A stretch of DNA of 64,000 nucleotides from Mesorhizobium sp. (GTDB lineage: Bacteria > Pseudomonadota > Alphaproteobacteria > Rhizobiales > Rhizobiaceae), in the NCBI GenBank assembly GCA_004017275.1, contig SAKE01000001.1, forward strand, positions 496,001 through 560,000, written 5' to 3'. The position numbers were made by a program, and so were the translations under genes. The notes beneath the pieces were generated by a model. The model ran no database searches. It was not told the origin of the DNA and saw only the letters and a program-made list of their open reading frames with translations. Shown one piece after another: positions 57,915 through 64,000 of this stretch (position 1 is its first letter; each line of letters starts with the position of its first letter).

Positions 57915-58315
57915 AGGCGGGGCGCTGCTTCATTGGTTCTGAAATCTGTGCAGCAGGCTGGTTTCGCCGCTGGGCTTCTGCGTCGCCGAACCCCGCGAGA
58001 ACGCCGAAGCCGGCGATATATCAAGCACATGATAGACGCTTCGGTCGTTGCGCGGCAAGCCAACGCGTCACCTGCCGGCCGTTGCACCCAAGGCTGGCGG
58101 CTTGATTGTTGGGCGAGCGGCGTCTCTTCCACGCTGTGCAAAACCGTCATCACAAATCTTGACCTTGCGCGCACTTGCACCTCTGGCCGCTCTCTGGCTT
58201 TTTGGGGTACCCATCGCAACGGACTGATTCGCGTCATGCCGCTCGATTGCAATGTTCCCAAGGCAGTCTGGGGGTGGGTCGTGAAGCGCGCGCAATTGGC
58301 GAAGGAGAAACAGGC
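57915..58315. other. Divergent promoter region between gntR and ftsZ2
   Basis: 400 bp with no gene-like frame that resembles a protein. Ribosome site GAAGGAG (58300-58306) sits just before the ftsZ2 ATG. I see no strong palindrome or promoter I can name. Confidence 0.4.
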
Positions 58316-59353
58316 ATGGCCGAGTTCAAGAAGCCCGAAATCTCCGAGATGAGACCCAAGATCACCGTGATCGGCGTCGGAGGCGGTGGTGGCAATGCCG
58401 TCAACAACATGATCGCCGAGCAGCTTCAGGGCACCGAATTCATCGCCGCCAACACCGACGCCCAGGCGCTGACCATGTCGAAGGCGTCTAGGCTGATTCA
58501 GCTTGGCGCTCATGTCACCGAAGGATTGGGTGCTGGATCGCTTCCCGAGATCGGCCGCGCCGCGGCCGAGGAATCGCTCGACGAGATCATGGATCATCTG
58601 GCCGGCACGCATATGTGTTTCGTCACCGCCGGTATGGGCGGCGGCACCGGAACCGGTGCTGCTCCAATCATCGCCCAGGCGGCGCGCAAGGCCGGCATCC
58701 TGACGGTCGGCGTCGTCACCAAGCCTTTCACTTTCGAGGGCAGGCGCCGCATGCAGATGGCCGAAGAGGGCATCGAGCGGCTGCGCGAGAGCGCCGATAC
58801 GGTCATCGTCATCCCGAACCAGAACCTGTTCAGGATTGCCGATGCCAAGACCACTTTCGCCGACGCGTTCGTCATTGCCGACCAGGTGCTCTATGCCGGC
58901 GTCAGTTGCATCACCGATCTCATCGTCAAGGAAGGCCTGATCAATCTCGACTTCGCCGATGTCAAATCGGTGATGCGCGACATGGGCCGCGCCATGATGG
59001 GCACAGGCGAGGCTTCCGGCGAAGGCCGGGCGATGAAGGCGGCGGAAGCCGCGATCGCCAATCCGCTGCTCGACGAAGTGTCGATGAAAGGCGCCAAGGG
59101 CGTGCTGGTTTCGATATCGGGCGGCAGGGACATGACCCTGTTCGAGGTCGACGAGGCCGCCACCCGCATCCGTGAAGAAGTCTACGAGGACGCCGACATC
59201 ATCGTCGGCGCGATCTTCGACAAGAGCATGGAAGGCCGCTTCAGGGTCTCGGTGGTGGCCACGGGCCTCGACCGGTCGTTTGGAGCCGAGAATGGCGATG
59301 CCGGCATCGCGCGCGACCATGCCGGCCAGCCGCCGGCGCGGACGCTGCAGTAG
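58316..59353 (+). CDS. FtsZ paralogue without the C-terminal linker and tail (FtsZ2-type)
   Basis: 345 aa tubulin-like GTPase. [20 protein letters not shown] starts the nucleotide fold; the tubulin signature [10 protein letters not shown] is near residue 103, and the T7 loop that hydrolyses GTP in the next subunit is [12 protein letters not shown]. It ends shortly after the globular domain, with none of the ~200-residue linker and conserved C-terminal peptide (FtsA/ZipA-binding) of housekeeping rhizobial FtsZ1. Sinorhizobium meliloti has a similar truncated FtsZ2. It is not beside ftsQA. Confidence 0.92.
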   Translation: MAEFKKPEISEMRPKITVIGVGGGGGNAVNNMIAEQLQGTEFIAANTDAQALTMSKASRLIQLGAHVTEGLGAGSLPEIGRAAAEESLDEIMDHLAGTHMCFVTAGMGGGTGTGAAPIIAQAARKAGILTVGVVTKPFTFEGRRRMQMAEEGIERLRESADTVIVIPNQNLFRIADAKTTFADAFVIADQVLYAGVSCITDLIVKEGLINLDFADVKSVMRDMGRAMMGTGEASGEGRAMKAAEAAIANPLLDEVSMKGAKGVLVSISGGRDMTLFEVDEAATRIREEVYEDADIIVGAIFDKSMEGRFRVSVVATGLDRSFGAENGDAGIARDHAGQPPARTLQ

Positions 59354-59523
59354 GATCTGCCTGATCCGGGTTGATTGGGTCCTGTGCTGGTTGGCCGGGC
59401 TGTCTGCGGAGCTCTGGTAGCGCTGCACAAAGGATTTGACGGGCGGGAGGCCTGTTGGGATAAGGGTTTCATCGTTCGTTTCGATGAACCACCGTCAGCA
59501 CTCGGCCGAAGCCTTCCCGATGT

Positions 59524-59705
59524 CGTCATCCCTGGGCGGAGCAGCCGCGAAGCGGCGTCGCGAAGACCCTGGGATCCATGCCGCGACCTTGGTCGTAGAG
59601 TGCAACGGAGCAGAGTTCTGCACCGCAGCAGCGCTTGGACGTCGCGGCATGGATCCTGGGGTCTGCGCCGCGTCGCTGCGCTCCTTGCTTCGCCCCAGGA
59701 TGACG
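59524..59705. repeat. Intergenic palindromic repeat
   Basis: Inverted arms of about 65 bp with several mismatches share CGTCATCC, GGGCG-AGCA, a variable middle, then GACCC-GGATCCATGCCGCGAC. It spans most of the gap between ftsZ2 and lacI. It has the form of a mobile or recombination-derived rhizobial intergenic element, different from the one at 41336. Confidence 0.75.
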
Positions 59706-59793
59706 AAGCGACGGGTGTTTCCGCCAGTCGCCAGGGCACGCCCCACCACACGGTTTCTTGGCCGCTTATTGTCCAGCCTTGGATAGAAATTTA

Positions 59794-59832
59794 AAACGTT
59801 TGCAATTTTGCGAAAGACAATTACAAACGTTT
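59794..59832. promoter_or_regulatory. Paired AAACGTTT operators before the LacI gene
   Basis: AAACGTTT palindromes at 59794-59801 and 59825-59832 are 31 bp apart, three helix turns, so they face the same side of the DNA. LacI proteins commonly use such a central CG palindrome. They lie 21-60 bp before the LacI start and thus likely serve autoregulation and control of the transporter that follows. Confidence 0.65.
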
Positions 59833-59852
59833 CAAACTCGTTCGAGGGAGGA

Positions 59853-60899
59853 ATGATGACGACCCGCGTCATCACGCTCAAGGAGCTTGCGGCGAGCCTC
59901 GACCTGTCGATTACGACGGTGTCGCGGGCGCTTGCCGGTCATGAACAGATCGCGCTGAAGACGCGCGAGCGTGTCGCGCAGGCGGCGCGTCAGGCCGGCT
60001 ACGTGCCCAACACCGCAGCGCGCACGCTTGTCTCCGGCCGCAGTGGCTTCGTCGGCCTTGTGCTGCCGATCCGCGGGCCGAACCTGGTTGATTCCTTCCT
60101 TGGCGAATTCGTCACCGGGCTTGGCGAAGGGCTGGTGTCGCATGGCGCCGACCTGATCCTGGCCACCGCGGCCTTTGGCCATTCGGAACTGTCGGTGCTG
60201 CGCCATGTCGTCGAGTCCGGGCGGGCCGATGGCGTCGTCGTCACGCGCATCGCCGAGGTCGACGAGCGCCTGGCCTATCTGCGCGAGCGCGGCTTTCCGT
60301 TCGTTGCCCATGGCCGGCTGCTCGACAGCGATTTCGGCTACAACTGGCTCGACACCGATGGCGCGCATGCCTTCGGCGAGGCTTTCGACATGCTCTACGA
60401 ACTCGGCCACCGCCATTTTGGCCTGGTGACGATTTCCGAGCCGATGACCTTCCGGCATCTCAGACAAGACGGCCTCGCCGCCGCCATCGCCCGTCGCGGC
60501 GACCCGTCGGTGCGGCTCGACGTGGTGACGGCGCCGCGCTTCGATCACGAGGCCCGCATCCAGGCCGTCAACCGCATGCTGCAGAGGCCCGACAGGCCGA
60601 CGGCCATCGTCGCCCTGTTCGACGAACTGGCGCTGACCGTGATGGAGGAGGCCGTCCGGGCGGGTCTCAGCGTGCCGCGCGACCTCTCCGTCATCGGCTT
60701 CGACAACATCGCCGCGTCGGCCTACGCGCCGCCGGGCCTCACCACATTCGACGCTTCGATCCGCCAATGCGCGCGCGAGATCGCCGACATGCTGCTCACA
60801 ATCATCGCCGAAAGGCCTGCCGCGCCGCTGACGCGGCTGATCCGGCCGACACTGGTGCCGAGGGCGAGCCACGGACCCGCACCGCAGACAAGAAGCTGA
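59853..60899 (+). CDS. LacI family transcriptional regulator
   Basis: 348 aa. Helix-turn-helix ITLKELAASLDLSITTVSRA with the hinge ARTLVSGRSGFVGLVLPI, then a sugar-binding domain (GVVVTRIAEVDERLAYL, LSVIGFDNIAAS). The start is MMTTRVITL with GAGGGAGG before it; the frame upstream overlaps the operator. It is first in a unit with a CUT1 transporter, 38 bp before the binding-protein gene. Confidence 0.9.
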   Translation: MMTTRVITLKELAASLDLSITTVSRALAGHEQIALKTRERVAQAARQAGYVPNTAARTLVSGRSGFVGLVLPIRGPNLVDSFLGEFVTGLGEGLVSHGADLILATAAFGHSELSVLRHVVESGRADGVVVTRIAEVDERLAYLRERGFPFVAHGRLLDSDFGYNWLDTDGAHAFGEAFDMLYELGHRHFGLVTISEPMTFRHLRQDGLAAAIARRGDPSVRLDVVTAPRFDHEARIQAVNRMLQRPDRPTAIVALFDELALTVMEEAVRAGLSVPRDLSVIGFDNIAASAYAPPGLTTFDASIRQCAREIADMLLTIIAERPAAPLTRLIRPTLVPRASHGPAPQTRS

Positions 60900-60936
60900 C
60901 GCCGCCACGACGGCGCTTAATCCAGGGAGGAAGACC

Positions 60937-62208
60937 ATGATGAAAGCCTTGAAGACACTGGCAGGTGCAGCACTTGCACTGTCGCTTGCCTCGGGTGGCG
61001 CGCAGGCGCAGCAGGTGCTGTTCTGGTCGACGCAGGCGCGCCCGGTCGAGGAAACCCAGAAGATGCGCGACGAGGTGCTGAAGGGTTTTGAAGGCCCCGT
61101 CGACTACCAGGTAGCCGAGGACGGTCCCTGGCTCACCCGCCTTCAGGCCGAATTGCAGGCCGGCACCGGCACCATCGGCCTGCTGGGTGGCCTGCATGGC
61201 GATTTCTCCACTGTCGGCGCGAACCTTGTCGATCTCACAGGCGTCGATGTCGGCGGCGTCAAGGTCAACGAAGCCTACAAGAAGCTCGGCATGCTCGGCT
61301 CTAGTGAGCAGAAATACCTGCCGTGGATGCAGGCCACTTATTTGATGGCGGCCAACAAGCAGGCCTTGCAATATCTGCCGGCGGGCGTCGATCTCAACAC
61401 CATCACCTACGACCAGCTGATCGAATGGTCGAAGAACATCGCCGAGAAAACCGGCTCGCCGAAATTCGGCTTTCCCGCCGGACCCAAGGGTCTCAAGCAC
61501 CGCTTCTTCGAAGGGTTCCTCTATCCGTCCTACACCGGTTCGATGGTGACCAAGTTCCGTTCGCCGGAAGCCGAGACCGCGTGGAACAAGTTCAAGGAAC
61601 TCTGGCAGTACACCAATCCCAACTCGACCAACTACGCCTTCATGCAGGAGCCACTATTGTCGGGTGAGGTCTGGGTGGCCTTCGATCATGTCGCGCGGCT
61701 GGCCGATGCCTTCAACAAGAAGCCCGACGAGTTCGTCGCCTTCCCGGCGCCGGCCGGTCCCGCAGGCCGTGGTTTCATGCCTGTGGTGGCCGGTGTCGCC
61801 ATTCCGAAGACCTCGCCCGACATCGACAAGGCCAAGGCGCTGGTCGCCTATATGCTGAAGCCGGAAACCCAGATCGCGACGCTGAAAGCCACCAATTTCT
61901 TCCCGGTCGTCGACGTCAAGCTGCCCGACGACATGCCGGCCTCGGTGAAGGCCTTCGGCCCGGCGATCGCCACCATGACCGGTGCTCCCGATGCACTGCC
62001 GGCGCTGCTGCCGATGGGGCTCGGCGATCTCGGCGGCAAGTTCAACCAGGTCTACACCGACAGTTTCGAGCGCATCGTGCTCGGCGGCGAGGATGTGGAT
62101 GGCGTGCTCGAAGAACAGGCGGCCGCGCTCAAGGCGCTCATCGACCAGGCCAAGGCGCCATGCTGGGCACCTGACAAGCCATCCGAGGGGGCTTGCCCGG
62201 TCGATTAG
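60937..62208 (+). CDS. Sugar ABC transporter extracellular binding protein (family 1)
   Basis: 423 aa. Signal peptide LAGAALALSLASGGAQA-QQ, then the family pattern LFWSTQARPVEETQKMRDEV, LPWMQATYLMAANKQAL and KYLPA. The C-terminal tail CWAPDKPSEGACPVD carries two Cys. It has GGGAGG before the ATG. A strong hairpin lies between this gene and the permease. Substrate is unknown. Confidence 0.92.
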   Translation: MMKALKTLAGAALALSLASGGAQAQQVLFWSTQARPVEETQKMRDEVLKGFEGPVDYQVAEDGPWLTRLQAELQAGTGTIGLLGGLHGDFSTVGANLVDLTGVDVGGVKVNEAYKKLGMLGSSEQKYLPWMQATYLMAANKQALQYLPAGVDLNTITYDQLIEWSKNIAEKTGSPKFGFPAGPKGLKHRFFEGFLYPSYTGSMVTKFRSPEAETAWNKFKELWQYTNPNSTNYAFMQEPLLSGEVWVAFDHVARLADAFNKKPDEFVAFPAPAGPAGRGFMPVVAGVAIPKTSPDIDKAKALVAYMLKPETQIATLKATNFFPVVDVKLPDDMPASVKAFGPAIATMTGAPDALPALLPMGLGDLGGKFNQVYTDSFERIVLGGEDVDGVLEEQAAALKALIDQAKAPCWAPDKPSEGACPVD

Positions 62209-62227
62209 GAACCAGATCCTCCCGAGG

Positions 62228-62260
62228 GGGCGCCCGGAGTTTGTTGCACTCCGGGCGCCC
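62228..62260 (+). other. Intercistronic hairpin after the binding-protein gene
   Basis: Perfect 13-bp arms GGGCGCCCGGAGT (62228-62240) and their complement (62248-62260) with a 7-base loop. Located between binding protein and permease, where such structures commonly stabilise the upstream message or attenuate the downstream one. No T run, so not a classic terminator. Confidence 0.65.
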
Positions 62261-62301
62261 AGACCGTCGCACTCGACCGCGCTACAGCAAAGGACACGAC
62301 C

Positions 62302-63147
62302 ATGCACGGCAAGGCTCTGCCCTATCTGCTGCTGATGCCGGCGACGTTGTTCCTGTGCATCTTCTTCCTCTATCCGTTCGTGCTGGTCGCCTTCGAGGCG
62401 GTGACCCGCGACGGCGCCTTCACCCTCGACAATTTCCGCACCATGGCCGGCGGCTGGAAATTCCCGGTCACGGTCCGCAACACGCTGCTGCTCGCGGCCA
62501 TCGTGGTGCCGATCCAACTGGTCATGGCGCTGCTGATGGCGAGCGTGGTGTCGCGGCTGGAGACCGGACGTAGTGCAGCACTCTATGTCTTTGCCATTCC
62601 GCTCGGCATTTCCGATCTCGCCGCCGGCCTGATCTGGCTCGCCATTTTCGACCAGTCCGGCTTTCTCAACACGCTGCTTTCCAGTCTGGGCGTGGTCGAC
62701 AAGCCGATCATGTTCCTCGGCTACCAGAGCAAGCTGACCATCTTCATCGCCGTGGCGCTGGCCGAGATCTGGCGCGCCACTGCGATCATGATGGTCATCC
62801 TCGTCGCCGGCATGGGCCTGATCCCCAAGGAATATTACGAGGCGGCCGAAGTGTTCGGCGCCAGCCCGTGGCAGCGCTTCCTGCGCATCACGCTGCCGTT
62901 GCTGCGCCCCAGCCTGCAGACGGCGATCATTCTGCGCGTCATCCTCGCCTTCGAGGTCTTTGCCGTGGTCGCAGCCCTTGGCGGCACCAATCTGCCGGTG
63001 CTGATGGGCGAGACCTACAACTGGCAGTTCACGTTGCAGGACCGCAACGTCGCCGCCGCTTCGGCGCTGCTCATCCTGGCCATCTCGATCGGCTTCACGC
63101 TGTTCTTCCTCAGGGTGTTGCGCGTGCCCAAAGAGGCGCGCATATGA
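62302..63147 (+). CDS. Sugar ABC transporter permease (CUT1, MalF-type)
   Basis: 281 aa, first helix LPYLLLMPATLFLCIFFLYP, six helices overall and EAA loop YEAAEVFGASPWQRFLRIT near residue 180. It ends LRVLRVPKEARI and overlaps the next start by four bases. Confidence 0.92.
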   Translation: MHGKALPYLLLMPATLFLCIFFLYPFVLVAFEAVTRDGAFTLDNFRTMAGGWKFPVTVRNTLLLAAIVVPIQLVMALLMASVVSRLETGRSAALYVFAIPLGISDLAAGLIWLAIFDQSGFLNTLLSSLGVVDKPIMFLGYQSKLTIFIAVALAEIWRATAIMMVILVAGMGLIPKEYYEAAEVFGASPWQRFLRITLPLLRPSLQTAIILRVILAFEVFAVVAALGGTNLPVLMGETYNWQFTLQDRNVAAASALLILAISIGFTLFFLRVLRVPKEARI

Positions 63148-63989
63148 GCGCCGTCACGCAAGCACCGGCTGCCGCGACCGCCGATGCGCGCAAGGCCGGC
63201 GACTGGCTGCTGATCGCCACCGCCATCCTGCTTTGCGCCTGGGTGCTGCTGCCGATCTACCTATTGATCGTCAACGCGCTGTCGTCGCCGGATGAGGTCA
63301 CGGCCTTCCCCAAGCATTTCTTTCCGTCCTTCGATCTCGGCAGCCTGTCCTTCTTCATCAATTTCGCCGGCGTCGCCAGGGCGCTGTGGAACTCGGTGCT
63401 GGTCGCCACCCTGACGATGATCCTGGCCATCGGCTTCGGCGCGCCGGCCGGTTACGCGCTGTCGCGCTTCGACTTTCCGGGCAAGGAGAGCTTCCGCTTC
63501 CTGGTGCTGATGACGCGCGCCTTCCCGCTGCCGCTGCTGGCATTGCCGCTGGCGGTGATGTTCATCCGCACCGGTCTCGACGACACCGCGATCGGGCTGG
63601 CGCTGGTCCACACCACACTGGCGCTGCCGTTTGCCGTGCTGATCACCTTCTCGCTGTTCTCGGGCATTCCCGTCGAACTCGAGGAGGCGGCCTGGACGCT
63701 CGGCTGCACACGATGGCACGCCTTTCGCAAGGTCGTCCTGCCGCTGGCGTTGCCGGGCATCGCCGCCTCGGCTGTGTTTGCCTTCACCATCTCCTGGAAC
63801 GAGGTGTTTGCCGCCGCCGTCCTCACCATCGAGAACCGCACGCTGACCGCCTTCCTTTTGCAGAGCCTCGGTGAATCGCCGCTCTATCTCAAATTCGCCG
63901 GCGGTGCCGCCCTGGTCGTGCCGGCGCTGATCTTCATCTTCGCCGTTCGAAAATACCTGTTTGCCATGTGGGGGATCGCCAACCGATGA
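63144..63989 (+). CDS. Sugar ABC transporter permease (CUT1, MalG-type)
   Basis: 281 aa. After a 20-residue cytoplasmic start, helix WLLIATAILLCAWVLLPIYL; EAA loop LEEAAWTLGCTRWHAFRKVV; closing FAVRKYLFAMWGIANR. It pairs with the MalF-type protein. The ATPase gene is expected downstream outside the window. Confidence 0.92.
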   Translation: MSAVTQAPAAATADARKAGDWLLIATAILLCAWVLLPIYLLIVNALSSPDEVTAFPKHFFPSFDLGSLSFFINFAGVARALWNSVLVATLTMILAIGFGAPAGYALSRFDFPGKESFRFLVLMTRAFPLPLLALPLAVMFIRTGLDDTAIGLALVHTTLALPFAVLITFSLFSGIPVELEEAAWTLGCTRWHAFRKVVLPLALPGIAASAVFAFTISWNEVFAAAVLTIENRTLTAFLLQSLGESPLYLKFAGGAALVVPALIFIFAVRKYLFAMWGIANR

Positions 63990-64000
63990 CGCGTGACACG
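63986..64000 (+). CDS. Start of the next operon gene, cut by the window edge
   Basis: ATG at 63986 overlaps the permease stop (ATGA) as in most of this locus, giving MTRDT. Only five codons are seen. No family can be told. Confidence 0.45.

Noticed and set aside
57887..59428. A 513-codon open frame antisense to ftsZ2
   Set aside because: Composition and lack of any motif mark it as antisense; the plus strand encodes FtsZ with all GTPase motifs.

Overview
The window looks like a chromosomal (or chromid) segment of a rhizobial alphaproteobacterium, most likely Mesorhizobium or a close relative. Reasons: high G+C, tightly packed operons with many ATGA start/stop overlaps, a PcaQ-type pca operon with its ATAACC-N4-GGTTAA box, a dctA/dctBD dicarboxylate locus with a sigma-54 promoter, a second FtsZ lacking the C-terminal tail, and many ABC uptake systems. 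I saw no rRNA, tRNA, CRISPR array, transposase or phage gene. The genus is an inference.

Layout. (1) 1-8381: a divergent LIV-type ABC transporter locus (livM/H/F/G and a FAD oxidoreductase on minus; a GntR regulator, DUF3830, TIGR04076, aldo/keto reductase, SnoaL-like protein and binding protein on plus), substrate unknown. (2) 8395-14427: a hairpin, the relic 3' end of a spermidine/putrescine-type permease, then pcaQ divergent from pcaDCHGB-pobA, the protocatechuate branch of the beta-ketoadipate pathway. (3) 14438-16855: Nudix hydrolase, a fatty-acid-hydroxylase-type membrane protein, rsgA, and a short promoter/terminator unit. (4) 17151-33492: a LacI regulator, an esterase and a Gfo/Idh/MocA dehydrogenase, then a DeoR/aldolase/PfkB-kinase/ABC-transporter module, then a sugar operon (two TIM-barrel isomerases, dehydrogenase, hydrolase, epimerase, ROK kinase). 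Relic transporter genes flank this last operon: a permease 3' end before it and a truncated ATPase after it. I read this as an operon that lost its own transporter and has the DeoR module sitting where it was. (5) 33503-38774: dctA divergent from dctBD, with DctD sites and a sigma-54 promoter between them. (6) 39172-50975: a peptidoglycan-recycling region (anmK, serine hydrolase, oligopeptide-type ABC system, murQ, GlcNAc kinase, a murA paralogue, RpiR regulator) tied together by two near-identical palindromes. (7) 51129-57914: an SDR lacking the catalytic Tyr, then a periplasmic binding protein paired with an SLC1/DAACS symporter, an Asp/Glu racemase, a glutamine-synthetase-family enzyme and a GntR regulator. 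(8) 58316-64000: ftsZ2, a palindromic repeat, a LacI regulator with a double operator, and the start of a CUT1-type sugar ABC operon running off the window.

Together this is a catabolic and uptake region: aromatic acids, C4-dicarboxylates, sugars or sugar derivatives, muropeptides and acidic amino acids, each under its own local regulator.

Start codons were chosen by overlap with the upstream gene, ribosome-binding sequence and family length; several genes appear to use GTG or TTG.
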